Shown one piece after another: positions 24,150-32,603 of a stretch of 64,000 nucleotides of DNA. The translations under genes were made by a program, and so were the position numbers. The notes below the pieces were generated by a model. It had not been told where the DNA came from. It searched no databases and saw nothing but the letters and a program-made list of their open reading frames with translations. Source of the DNA: Rahnella inusitata (GTDB lineage Bacteria; Pseudomonadota; Gammaproteobacteria; Enterobacterales; Enterobacteriaceae); the NCBI RefSeq assembly GCF_003263515.1, contig NZ_JYDE01000037.1, positions 46,215 to 110,214 of the forward strand, given 5' to 3'. The number at the start of each line of letters is the position of its first letter. The stretch's first letter is position 1.

Positions 24150-24998
24150 TCAGCAGTCGGTCACTGTCTCGTCAGCGCTTGTACCGCCGGTTGCGTGTGG
24201 GCGCTGGTTAAAGTTCTGCGCCGGTGTCTGCGCAAGCTTGCCTTTCAACTCAGTGAGGGCGTCATGTTCGGCAGCGGTGGATTTTTCAAGGGTATCGACG
24301 CGGCTCAGCAGATCGCTCAGGCTGGTTTCATGCTTATCCAGTTCGGTCTGAGCGTATTGAGCGACCTCGCTGACGGCTTCGTGAACATCTGCCAGGCGGG
24401 CATCGTCTAATGCCTGCTTACGTGAAAGCTTTTGTTTAACCAGCGCGAAAAGAGAAGGGGCTGATTCCGGCGCGTCTTCGAACTCAATCAGTGCTTCGGT
24501 GGCGACGGTGAAGAGGCTGTCCGGATCGGTTTTACGACCGGCTAGCGGGTTCTGTTTTGCTGTACGGCTGAACTCCAGCATTTCAGTGCCGAGGCTTGCG
24601 GGGTCGTCGGTGACGGCCAGACCGACCAGGTAGGATTTATTTGAGTTGGCGAAGTTGCGTTTTATCTCCATCGAGGTGTAAACCTTCTGCCCGTCGCCGA
24701 CCATCTGCGTTAAATCCGCGGTCGGGCTGATCATTGCGTACAGCGCCCATTTGTCATGCAGCAGCGGTTCAGCTGCATCATCAATTTGTTCGGCTTTCAG
24801 CTGGATCACGTCGCCATAACGGCGGAAATCGCTGGTCGGCAATACGCCTTTAATGTGCTCCAGATTGACGCGGGCACCGTAGGCTTTCGCGCTGTACGTC
24901 TCCGCCATTTGCTTGATGTCGTTAGCATCAATTTCGCGGCCATCGCAGGTGTCGCCTTCGACCCCGATGCGGAACCATTTCGATACTTTCTTTGCCAT
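24150..24998 (-). CDS. O: Capsid scaffold/protease gpO
   Basis: 282 residues (P2: 284). The N-terminal serine protease domain carries D19, H48 and S109, corresponding to the P2 gpO catalytic Asp-His-Ser. The C-terminal half is a coiled-coil scaffold with heptads near residues 190-255. First gene of its operon; it faces P across a shared Ogr box region. Confidence 0.94.
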   Translation of the reverse strand: MAKKVSKWFRIGVEGDTCDGREIDANDIKQMAETYSAKAYGARVNLEHIKGVLPTSDFRRYGDVIQLKAEQIDDAAEPLLHDKWALYAMISPTADLTQMVGDGQKVYTSMEIKRNFANSNKSYLVGLAVTDDPASLGTEMLEFSRTAKQNPLAGRKTDPDSLFTVATEALIEFEDAPESAPSLFALVKQKLSRKQALDDARLADVHEAVSEVAQYAQTELDKHETSLSDLLSRVDTLEKSTAAEHDALTELKGKLAQTPAQNFNQRPHATGGTSADETVTDC

Positions 24999-25073
24999 GT
25001 GACTGACTCCGGTAATGAGTGTTGAGAACGGGAGTTAGTTTCCAGACAGTCACCGCAGGCCGCCAGCCGATGC

Positions 25074-25100
25074 GGGTTGTTGCCCGATGGCACAACGTGG
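25074..25100. promoter_or_regulatory. Ogr box region between divergent O and P
   Basis: TGGCACAACGTGG at 25088-25100 matches the boxes before FI and V and is oriented for O. The half GTTGTTGCC just to its left mirrors GGCACAAC, giving an inverted repeat that could serve P on the other strand. Confidence 0.65.
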
Positions 25101-25140
25101 GCAGCGCGAAAAACGGCTGTCTGGCCGGTAACGTGGCGGC

Positions 25141-26904
25141 ATGAATATTTCAAACTCCACCATCATCAGCGACCCGCGCCGACAGGCGGCACTGCTTTAC
25201 TGGCAGGGTTTTTCTGTGCGGCAAATCGGGGAGGTGCTGAGCCAAAAAACGCCGACCGTGCAGAGCTGGAAAACTCGCGATCAGTGGGAGGCCATTGCGC
25301 CTATTTCCCGCGTGGAAACCAGCATGGAAGCGCGGCTGATCCAGCTCGTCATGAAAGATGTAAAGGAGGGGAAGGACTACAAAGAGATCGACCTGTTAGG
25401 CCGACAGATTGAACGCCTGGCACGGGTAAATCGCTACAACCATACTGGCAGCGAGGCTGATTTAAACCCGAACGTTGCTAACCGTAATAAGGGCGAACGA
25501 AAGGCACCCGATAAGAATGTTTTTAGTGATGAGGCCATTGAGAAACTCGGCGACATCTTCATTGAAACGTCGTTTGAGTATCAGCGTGGATGGCATCAGG
25601 CAGGGCTTCAGCACCGTATCCGCAACATCCTCAAGTCCCGCCAGATTGGCGCAACCTTCTACTTTGCCCGGGAAGCGCTGATTGATGCGCTGACCACCGG
25701 ACGGAATCAGATTTTCCTGTCAGCCAGTAAGGCGCAGGCGCACGTCTTTAAAAACTACATTATCGACTTTGCCCGACAGGTCGATGTCGATTTAAAAGGC
25801 GACCCGATTGTGCTGCCGAACGGCGCACGGCTGATTTTCCTCGGTACCAACGTCCGCACCGCGCAGAGCTATACCGGTAATTTATACCTGGACGAATATT
25901 TCTGGATCCCTAAATTTCAGGAGCTGCGCAAAGTGGCTTCCGGTATGTCGCTGCATAAAAAATGGCGAAGCACCTATTTTTCTACGCCGTCGAGTCTGGC
26001 ACACAGCGCCTATCCGTTCTGGTCGGGTGAACTGTTCAACAAAGGGCGACGCAATAAAGCCGATAGGATTGACCTGGATCTGACGCATGCGCACCTGTCA
26101 AAGGGCGTGCTGTGCGATGACGGTCAGTGGCGGCAGATTGTGACGGTGGAAGATGCGCTGTCAGGCGGCTGCAACCTGTTCGACCTGGAACAGCTGCAAC
26201 TGGAATACAGTCCCGCAGAATATGAAAACTTGCTGATGTGTGAGTTCGTGGACGATCAGGCGTCGGTGTTCCCGTTTGCCGAGTTGCAGGGCTGCATGGT
26301 GGACAGTCTGGACGAGTGGGAAGACTTCGATCCCTACCTGAAACGACCGTTTGCCTATCGTCCCGTGTGGATTGGTTACGACCCTTCACATACCGGCGAT
26401 AGCGCAGGCTGCGCGGTAATTGCTCCGCCGGTAGTGTCTGGCGGCAAGTTCCGCGTGCTCGAGCGTCACCAGTGGAAGGGCATGGACTTTGCCGCGCAGG
26501 CCAAAAGCATCGAAGAACTCACAAATCGTTATGCCGTCGAGTACATCGGCATCGATGCGACTGGCATCGGGCAGGGTGTATTCCAGCTTGTGCAGCAGTT
26601 CTTTCCTGCGGCGCGTGAGATCCGTTACAGCCCCGAGGTGAAAACCGCACTGGTACTCAAAGCAAAAGACACCATCAGCTCCGGCCGCCTGGAATATGAC
26701 ACCGGCCATACCGACATCACAGCGTCGTTTATGGCGATCCGCAAAACGATGACCGCCAGCGGCAACCGTTCAACCTACGAAGCCAGCCGCAGTGAAGAGG
26801 CCAGCCACGCTGACGTCGCGTGGGCAATCATGCACGCCTTGTTAAACGAACCACTGACCGCCGCCAATGGCGGACAAAGCCCGAACATTCTGGAGTTCTA
26901 CTAA
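25141..26904 (+). CDS. P: Terminase large (ATPase) subunit gpP
   Basis: 587 residues (P2: 590). A helix-turn-helix at the N-terminus (residues about 20-45, FSVRQIGEVLSQKTPTVQSW) is followed by the ATPase with a Walker A-like LKSRQIGAT near residue 163 and Walker B YLDEYFW near 250. A C-terminal nuclease-like domain contains acidic residues in IGYDPSHTGDSAGC. It drives DNA packaging. Divergent from O and directly followed by Q. Confidence 0.95.
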   Translation: MNISNSTIISDPRRQAALLYWQGFSVRQIGEVLSQKTPTVQSWKTRDQWEAIAPISRVETSMEARLIQLVMKDVKEGKDYKEIDLLGRQIERLARVNRYNHTGSEADLNPNVANRNKGERKAPDKNVFSDEAIEKLGDIFIETSFEYQRGWHQAGLQHRIRNILKSRQIGATFYFAREALIDALTTGRNQIFLSASKAQAHVFKNYIIDFARQVDVDLKGDPIVLPNGARLIFLGTNVRTAQSYTGNLYLDEYFWIPKFQELRKVASGMSLHKKWRSTYFSTPSSLAHSAYPFWSGELFNKGRRNKADRIDLDLTHAHLSKGVLCDDGQWRQIVTVEDALSGGCNLFDLEQLQLEYSPAEYENLLMCEFVDDQASVFPFAELQGCMVDSLDEWEDFDPYLKRPFAYRPVWIGYDPSHTGDSAGCAVIAPPVVSGGKFRVLERHQWKGMDFAAQAKSIEELTNRYAVEYIGIDATGIGQGVFQLVQQFFPAAREIRYSPEVKTALVLKAKDTISSGRLEYDTGHTDITASFMAIRKTMTASGNRSTYEASRSEEASHADVAWAIMHALLNEPLTAANGGQSPNILEFY

Positions 26905-27921
26905 ATGAGCAAGCGCAAATACCGTAAAGTCACGCAGACCACGACCACTGAAAGCCAGCAGGGCGCAGAGGTATTCAGCTTCGGTGATCCGACGCCGGTT
27001 TTAGACCGCCGTGAGATTCTGGATTATATCGAATGCACTGGTAATGGCCGCTGGTATGAGCCACCGGTCAGTTTCGACGGCCTTGCCCGCAGCCTGCGCG
27101 CTGCCGTTCATCACAGCTCTCCGATATACGTGAAACGTAATATCCTCGCCTCGACATTTATCCCACATCCGTTGCTGAGCCAGCAGGAGTTCAGCAAATT
27201 TGCGCTGGACTATCTGGTGTTCGGGAATGCGTACCTGGAACTTATCCGCAACCAGCTCGGCGAACCGTTACGTTTTGAAGCTGTACCGGCTAAATATGTG
27301 CGACGCGGAGTGGAAGAGGGGGCGTACTGGTTCGTACAAGGCTGGAAGGAACCGCACCAGTTCGCGGTGGGCAGCATCTTTCATCTGATCGAACCGGACA
27401 TAAACCAGGAGATTTATGGCTTGCCGGAATATCTCAGTGCGCTGAATTCCGCCTGGCTCAACGAGGCCGCCACACTGTTCCGCCGGAAGTATTACCAGAA
27501 CGGCGCTCACGCCGGCTACATCTTGTATATGACCGACGCCGCCCAGAGCAGCAGTGACATCGATTCAATGCGAAAGGCAATGCGGGATACTAAAGGCCTG
27601 GGCAACTTCCGTAACCTGTTCATGTACGCGCCGAACGGTAAGAAGGACGGCATTCAGATTTTGCCACTGAGTGAAGTCGCCACCAAGGATGATTTTTTCA
27701 ACATTAAGAAATCCAGCCGTGATGATCTGCTGAGCGCGCACCGCGTTCCACCGCAGATGATGGGGATCATTCCTGATAATGCGGGCGGGTTTGGGGATGT
27801 GGAGAAGGCGGCGCAAGTGTTTGTGAGGAACGAGCTGACGCCGCTGCAGGAGAGGATGAAGGAAATTAGCGTGTTTTTAAAATTTAATTTTGTTAAATTT
27901 AAATCATACAGTCTGAGTTGA
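26905..27921 (+). CDS. Q: Portal protein gpQ
   Basis: 338 residues (P2: 344). It starts immediately after the P stop codon. Conserved stretches include FGNAYLELIRN, GLPEYLSALNSAWLNEAATLFRRKYY and VPPQMMGIIPDNAGGFGDVE. It forms the dodecameric portal at one head vertex. The last 15 residues (VFLKFNFVKFKSYSLS) are AT-rich and differ from P2, suggesting that the cargo insertion downstream rewrote the 3' end. Confidence 0.95.
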   Translation: MSKRKYRKVTQTTTTESQQGAEVFSFGDPTPVLDRREILDYIECTGNGRWYEPPVSFDGLARSLRAAVHHSSPIYVKRNILASTFIPHPLLSQQEFSKFALDYLVFGNAYLELIRNQLGEPLRFEAVPAKYVRRGVEEGAYWFVQGWKEPHQFAVGSIFHLIEPDINQEIYGLPEYLSALNSAWLNEAATLFRRKYYQNGAHAGYILYMTDAAQSSSDIDSMRKAMRDTKGLGNFRNLFMYAPNGKKDGIQILPLSEVATKDDFFNIKKSSRDDLLSAHRVPPQMMGIIPDNAGGFGDVEKAAQVFVRNELTPLQERMKEISVFLKFNFVKFKSYSLS

Positions 27922-27937
27922 TATAAAAGGATACAAA

Positions 27938-28768
27938 ATGCAACTAAGCGCTATAGAAGCTATTCGTCTCGGGTTTGTGAGAGATAAAAATGGAAATTTA
28001 TTGGATCCCACCCTCTATACTAATAATTCGAGTATTGACCTTACAGTTGGGGAAGTAGTTTTTAAGGATGAGAATGGGGAATTCATTACTGGAACAGGAA
28101 CAACTATTGACCCTCAACAGTCAATGCTTATAATTTCCGATGAAATCATAAATGTACCGTCTGATTATATAGCATACGTATTTTTGAAGAATAGGCTGAG
28201 TCAGCGAGGTTTACTAGCTCTTAATACAGGTATAATTGACTCAAATTACACGGGTCCCATATCAACCCTGATAATAAATTTTTCAAATGTGAATGCAGCA
28301 ATCCCTTCCGGTAGAAATAGAGACGAAAGAGAATTTTTCCGAGTTGTATTTCATAAAATAGATTCTAGCCCACTAGCACTTCCAAATATTGAAAGGCAAG
28401 TGCTTTATAAGAATAAGAAATATAATTCTTATAAAAAAAGAGTAACTAAAAATTTAAAAAGCTTACCTAAAACATTTTTGGAACCAACTGTTTTAAAAAC
28501 ACAAATCAAGAAGGAGATTTATGAAAAAATATCTGAATTTTCCTTAGTTAAAGTGGGGCTGATGATAGCTGCTATTGGTTTGTTTTTTACATTGATTTCT
28601 GGTGTGAAGGATCTGTGGTTTGGTTGGAAATATGATGTAGAAAAGAATATTAGTGAACAACAAAAATATGAAATTAAAATTAATGGCCTCAACGCAGATG
28701 TTGAGGATTTGAAAAAGAGAATTCACGATTTAGAGCGTGTTTCTGAGAATAGGAATAATAACGGATAA
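27938..28768 (+). CDS. Membrane-anchored dCTP deaminase/dUTPase-fold protein
   Basis: 276 residues. Residues 1-140 resemble the DCD/dUTPase trimer fold: NRLSQRGLLALNTGIIDSNYTG (from residue 85) corresponds to the RSS...GL and GVID.GY.G motifs, but the RSS is altered to RLSQ, so catalysis is uncertain. A basic linker follows, then a transmembrane helix at about 203-222 and a coiled coil from about 235 to 272. It lies 16 bp after Q, is AT-rich and clearly cargo. Soluble dCTP deaminases are known anti-phage nucleotide-depleting effectors; a membrane-tethered version may act as a sensor or effector, which is inference. It overlaps the convergent HAD gene by 39 bp. Confidence 0.7.
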   Translation: MQLSAIEAIRLGFVRDKNGNLLDPTLYTNNSSIDLTVGEVVFKDENGEFITGTGTTIDPQQSMLIISDEIINVPSDYIAYVFLKNRLSQRGLLALNTGIIDSNYTGPISTLIINFSNVNAAIPSGRNRDEREFFRVVFHKIDSSPLALPNIERQVLYKNKKYNSYKKRVTKNLKSLPKTFLEPTVLKTQIKKEIYEKISEFSLVKVGLMIAAIGLFFTLISGVKDLWFGWKYDVEKNISEQQKYEIKINGLNADVEDLKKRIHDLERVSENRNNNG

Positions 28769-29419
28769 ATCAGGTTTATCTTGATTTATCGAAAATGTTG
28801 ATGCATCAATAAGCTCTTGCTGCGCGTTAAAAGCTATTGATGTACCAACCTCCTTAGCTAAATGAACGTCATTTTTACCGTCGCCAATAAATATGCAATC
28901 TTTAAGCTCAACTGCATATTCATCAGCGAGATGTTTCATAAAAACAAGCTTACCTAGTTCATCTGTAGGCAATAAGTTAAAGTGCTCAACCTTGTCATTT
29001 TCATCAAAAAAATACTCACAAGCACTGTATGCATGATCGATTTTTAATTTGCGTTGAGTAATATCTGCAAGTTGTTTAAAACCGCCTGAAATTAAAGCAG
29101 TAACTACGTTTTTTTCTCTAAGGAAATGAAATAGTTCACGAGCACCATCATGAATTTTCGCACCATTGAGAATTTTATCAAGGTGCTTTTTATTCATCCC
29201 ATGTTTTAAATGTAACCTTACAGTATCCTTCATCCATGCAGTATAACTTAGATATTTATTTTCGAGCCATAAATCTTTCGTAATCTCTTCTTCAATAAAA
29301 CATTCCTCACTTATTTCTTTCGCGAGAGCTGTCCATGCGCTTGGGGCAACTTTCCCATTATCTAAAGATATGTTTTTCTCTAGCAATGTACCTTCCATGT
29401 CGAAGAAACAAATAATCAT
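28730..29419 (-). CDS. HAD-superfamily phosphatase (SerB-like subclass)
   Basis: 229 residues with HAD motif I FFDMEGTLL (D7 nucleophile; the second acid is Glu instead of Asp, as in some phosphoserine phosphatase-like proteins), motif II around LISGG near residue 114, and motif IV IGDGKNDVHLA near 180. A helical cap follows motif I. It probably hydrolyses a small phosphorylated metabolite or nucleotide; the substrate cannot be read from the sequence. AT-rich cargo in the position of P2 tin/old, convergent with and overlapping the DCD-like gene. Confidence 0.8.
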   Translation of the reverse strand: MIICFFDMEGTLLEKNISLDNGKVAPSAWTALAKEISEECFIEEEITKDLWLENKYLSYTAWMKDTVRLHLKHGMNKKHLDKILNGAKIHDGARELFHFLREKNVVTALISGGFKQLADITQRKLKIDHAYSACEYFFDENDKVEHFNLLPTDELGKLVFMKHLADEYAVELKDCIFIGDGKNDVHLAKEVGTSIAFNAQQELIDASTFSINQDKPDLSVIIPILRNTL

Positions 29420-29565
29420 GTTGTCGTACCTATATAATTAAGGGATCAAAATAATCCGCTCGTTGTGAAGAATTTCAATCCATTATTTTACCAAAAAACT
29501 TCCGCTGAATATACCGTATACTTTCTCGCATACGTAAGTATTTATGAAGAGCGCGCAATGCTATC

Positions 29566-29660
29566 CCCGCCACGCCTGCCCGCTTTATAGGTCGCTTTTG
29601 ATGCACTTGCGTGATCCAGTGTGATCCACGCCAGCACTGGTGTGGCGGGGAGAAAAGAGC
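29566..29660. other. Candidate cos region
   Basis: GGTGTGGCGGGGAGAAAAG (from 29639) resembles the P2 cohesive-end sequence GGCGAGGCGGGGAAAGCAC as I recall it, and lies between Q and A as cos should. The same core appears inverted to the left (minus-strand GGCGTGGCGGGGATAG, about 29564-29579). GTGATC words (29611, 29621, 29665) repeat nearby. The rest of 29420-29734 shows no supported gene. Confidence 0.45.
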
Positions 29661-29734
29661 AGGGTGATCACCATGCGAAATCATGCACTCAATGCATGCA
29701 GAGCTGCTAAAAGGGGATCACCCGATGTTCCAGG

Positions 29735-29926
29735 CTATTCTTCGTCGTCGTAAACCGTGAAGGGCGGATACGTGGCTTCCTCTTCATCCAATACCTGATC
29801 AGCCATATCAGAGATCATTTCCATAACCAGTGCATACTCATCATTTCTGCACTGGGCTGACTGTGCAATGTCAGCCATTAGCCGGATTTTAGTCAAAGCC
29901 ATTTTTAGCTCATGAGAGGATTCCAT
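29735..29926 (-). CDS. Small acidic protein in the tum position
   Basis: 63 residues starting MESSHELKMALTKIRLMADIA and ending in the acidic tail EEEATYPPFTVYDDEE. GGAGTGAG precedes the ATG. It lies downstream of A and next to cos, the position of the LexA-controlled antirepressor tum in phage 186, and a LexA-like box lies 15 bp upstream. It is much smaller than Tum (146 residues) and I see no similarity. Its acidic character would suit a DNA mimic or protein-binding antirepressor; that is speculation. Confidence 0.7.
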   Translation of the reverse strand: MESSHELKMALTKIRLMADIAQSAQCRNDEYALVMEMISDMADQVLDEEEATYPPFTVYDDEE

Positions 29927-29940
29927 TACTCACTCCAATG

Positions 29941-29960
29941 CACTGGTTATTTGTACAGTA
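29941..29960 (-). promoter_or_regulatory. LexA-like box upstream of the 63-aa gene
   Basis: On the minus strand TACTGTACAAATAACCAGTG has the CTGT-N8-CCAG arrangement, one mismatch from CTGT-N8-ACAG, and matches the consensus at 15 of 20 positions. TATTAT just upstream could be the -10. Confidence 0.55.
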
Positions 29961-30037
29961 TAATATGTCCATTCTTTAACAAATTCCATAAAAAACTGCA
30001 TGTTAATGGTCGAGCCATAGTTCTGATGAATACTTAA

Positions 30038-32299
30038 TCAGTTATCATTCCCATAAAATTCTGCCCAATCCTGCAGCGGAGGGTATTGGATCTCAACGTC
30101 TCCAAAAGTGATTTTTGCCCCCCTGACTAAGGCCTCAAGCTCCCACTTCTCCGGTCTGATGCCGTGTTTGAGCAACTCATGTTGAATCTGAGGCAATCTG
30201 TCACGTTCCTGCGGGGTCAATCTGGCAGAAGGAGCTGCAACACGCCTTTTAGTCGGGTCAAAACTACGCTGAGCTTTGCTGATCCTCGGTGTTTCTTCGC
30301 GTATTCGCGCCACAATCGCCTTCACGGCGGCAGTGTCTGTCCAGTCAATAACTCGCAAGTCGTCAGAAGTGCTCGCTGTGGTGACGCTCCCAGCAGGGTT
30401 ATCGCGCCCATTTGCGGCCGTTTTGTTTCCTCCCAACCCACAGTTATTGACAGGACTCCGAGGCGCGCCGTGGGCGCTTTTTGAGGTCAAAACCTCAACG
30501 TCAACGGCTGAAGAAACGATGCGCCATTGGGTTGTACGGGTTTCATAAACGCGAGAGTCGCCGAGGTGAGGGGCAAAAATGCCGACAACCTTTTTCACTT
30601 CTTCGTCGTAGGCGTTCAGTTCAGCAGCAACCCGACGAGCTACACGAACGGTCTGATCTTCACGTGGAACATTCGCGCCGCCTTGAGCCTCTATGTACGC
30701 CATAAAATCACCGGCATCAGCAGCTGCGCGAACGGCTTCGACTTCTTCGTCAAAGGTTTCGGTCAGGCTGATGGAACGGATACGGCGACACTCACGGTAT
30801 GAACCCATCGTTGGCAGGCCGATAGGGTGGAATTGTGGGATCCGCCAGGTAGCAGCCCAGGCCGTAACAGCGGCAGAGGAGTCTGTCAGCAACTCGCCGG
30901 TTTCGTGATCACGCTCGCCTTCCAGTGCGTAGCCATCGATATTCTTCGCAATGTATTTAGCGATGTACCCAGCAGCGCCGCCACGGTTCAGGTGCTTACA
31001 GTCAAAGCGGTTCTTTGCTGCACCGCGTTCGTCACCATCTTCTTTCATGGCATATTTGCGCATGATATCGATCACCGGCTGACGCATGGCGGGTTTGGTG
31101 AATAACATCATGTGCCAGTGCGGGGTCGCGTCGTGGTGAGGTTCGACAACGCGCATCCCGTAAACGGACAGACCGCTATCTTTGAAAGCGGTGCGCATTT
31201 TGCTCCAGATCCCGCACAGATAGCGCTGAGCATCTTTTGGTGTATATGCTTCTTTGTCCCACGCATGATTACGCTGAACGCGCTTTTTATCGCTTTTGCC
31301 AACAATGCGAGTTGGGTGATATTTGGAAGGGGTAGTGATCGTTAAAAACATGCCGACATCGCCATTTGCGGCCGCATATTTTTCGGTGCCAGCGATGGTG
31401 CTCATCAGTTCCATGCGGCGGATCTCAGGATTGGAGATGCTCGCCATCACTTTATCGATCAGACTAATGCGCTCGCCGGTTTCGACGTTTTCAAGATCGC
31501 AACTTTTCAGATAGTCGAGATTAGACAGGCGGCGTGCACGCACTTCACGAATCGCCTGCTTACTGGCATAGGGAGAGGCGTCGCGGTTTACCTTTCCGAT
31601 TGCGATCAGCAAAGATTCACGCCAGCGGGTTCGCTGACCTTTGAGCTGACTTAGCCACCATTCAGGATTAACCAAGCGAGACAGGCCAGCTATGGCGGAT
31701 ACAGTATCAAGCTTGTCCTTGAGGTACCTTGTCCAGTGCATCGGCCTGACATTGAAGGCCTGAGCCATACCCGCGATTTCGCCATAAAGTTCACACTGCG
31801 TATCACGATCAAAAAGAATCGCGTTATCACCGTGGTATTGAGTTAGCAACTGTTCGCAACGGTCTTCATAGATGTCTTTGAGTTGTCGCGCGATGTCCTG
31901 AGCAAACCTGCGCAGAGGCTTATCAGTCATGCTCGGCAGCCCGTGATAGGTATCTGCCTCTGACATGAATCTCATGGAGGCATCAGCATTCATTGTGTGA
32001 GCTGAATTAACTGCATCAACACGCGGCAGGATGCTGCGCCCCAGAGTGTAAATCAGGTATTTGTAGGCAGCGATAATTCCCTGGGTTCTAAGCAAGTGTG
32101 CGTAACGGCCAGTGAAGATTTCACGCAGATCCTTCGAGAGACTTTTTACTCTGATTAAAACGGCTTGCCCCTGATGGTATTCATCACGGGTAAGCGGTCT
32201 CGGTCTTTCTTGAGGCACGATCGGGGAGAGGGGTTTATTCCAGGGGAACGCCCATACGTCGGGCGTTCCAGTGGGAGGATTAAAGCGGCTGGTCAGCAT
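30038..32299 (-). CDS. A: Replication initiation endonuclease gpA
   Basis: 753 residues (P2: 761), rolling-circle HUH-type initiator. The HUH motif is PHWHMMLF near residue 393 and the double tyrosine motif is GYIAKYIAKN near residue 443, which cut and rejoin the origin strand. In P2 the origin lies inside the A gene, so the same is likely here. The ATG overlaps the stop of the upstream 27-codon gene (TAATG), suggesting translational coupling. Last gene of the early operon that starts at the cox-like gene. Confidence 0.95.
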   Translation of the reverse strand: MLTSRFNPPTGTPDVWAFPWNKPLSPIVPQERPRPLTRDEYHQGQAVLIRVKSLSKDLREIFTGRYAHLLRTQGIIAAYKYLIYTLGRSILPRVDAVNSAHTMNADASMRFMSEADTYHGLPSMTDKPLRRFAQDIARQLKDIYEDRCEQLLTQYHGDNAILFDRDTQCELYGEIAGMAQAFNVRPMHWTRYLKDKLDTVSAIAGLSRLVNPEWWLSQLKGQRTRWRESLLIAIGKVNRDASPYASKQAIREVRARRLSNLDYLKSCDLENVETGERISLIDKVMASISNPEIRRMELMSTIAGTEKYAAANGDVGMFLTITTPSKYHPTRIVGKSDKKRVQRNHAWDKEAYTPKDAQRYLCGIWSKMRTAFKDSGLSVYGMRVVEPHHDATPHWHMMLFTKPAMRQPVIDIMRKYAMKEDGDERGAAKNRFDCKHLNRGGAAGYIAKYIAKNIDGYALEGERDHETGELLTDSSAAVTAWAATWRIPQFHPIGLPTMGSYRECRRIRSISLTETFDEEVEAVRAAADAGDFMAYIEAQGGANVPREDQTVRVARRVAAELNAYDEEVKKVVGIFAPHLGDSRVYETRTTQWRIVSSAVDVEVLTSKSAHGAPRSPVNNCGLGGNKTAANGRDNPAGSVTTASTSDDLRVIDWTDTAAVKAIVARIREETPRISKAQRSFDPTKRRVAAPSARLTPQERDRLPQIQHELLKHGIRPEKWELEALVRGAKITFGDVEIQYPPLQDWAEFYGNDN

Positions 32300-32382
32300 T
32301 ACAGACCATCTTTGATATCAGTGATCAGATAACCAGCATTAATGCCACCCAGAATGATCAACGCTATCGAGAGAATTATCAT
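32299..32382 (-). CDS. 27-residue membrane microprotein
   Basis: The frame encodes a single hydrophobic helix (MIILSIALIILGGINAGYLI) with a short polar tail TDIKDGL. Its ATG overlaps the stop of the TraR-like gene (ATGA) and its stop overlaps the ATG of gene A (TAATG). Such perfect chaining on both sides is unlikely by chance and argues that it is translated. Function unknown; it might tune translation of A or act in the membrane. Confidence 0.6.
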   Translation of the reverse strand: MIILSIALIILGGINAGYLITDIKDGL

Positions 32383-32603
32383 TTGTCCCCTCGATAATGT
32401 TTGGCTGTCATCTCAGCAATTTCTTTGCAGTACACGCAAAGCTCAACGCCTGGCAGAGTTGCGCGGCGCTCTTCGGGAATGGGACGATCACACTCAATGC
32501 AGAACATCGCTGAAACGCCTGCAACAGATGCGCGGGCGGCTTGGATTTGAGACGTGAGAATCAGGTCAGCACGTTCTTGAGCGGCGTCGATTACATCGGC
32601 CAT
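32379..32603 (-). CDS. TraR/DksA-type zinc finger protein
   Basis: 74 residues with CIECDRPIPEERRATLPGVELCVYCKEIAE, a Cx2C-x17-Cx2C zinc finger like that of TraR and DksA, and a helical N-terminus with DAAQERAD. Members of this family in P2-like phages (P2 orf82 type) may bind the secondary channel of RNA polymerase. Overlaps the upstream gene at ATGA. Confidence 0.9.
   Translation of the reverse strand: MADVIDAAQERADLILTSQIQAARASVAGVSAMFCIECDRPIPEERRATLPGVELCVYCKEIAEMTAKHYRGDK

Noticed and set aside
24150..24998. Plus-strand open frames opposite gpO, gpN, gpT and other GC-rich structural genes
   Set aside because: They lack ribosome-binding sites, have low-complexity or atypical protein sequence and mirror conserved genes on the minus strand.
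29475..29684. 69-codon open frame on the minus strand in the candidate cos region
   Set aside because: No ribosome-binding site, composition unlike a protein (many His, Arg, Trp in a mixed pattern), and it overlaps the inverted GGCGGGGA repeats that look like packaging DNA.
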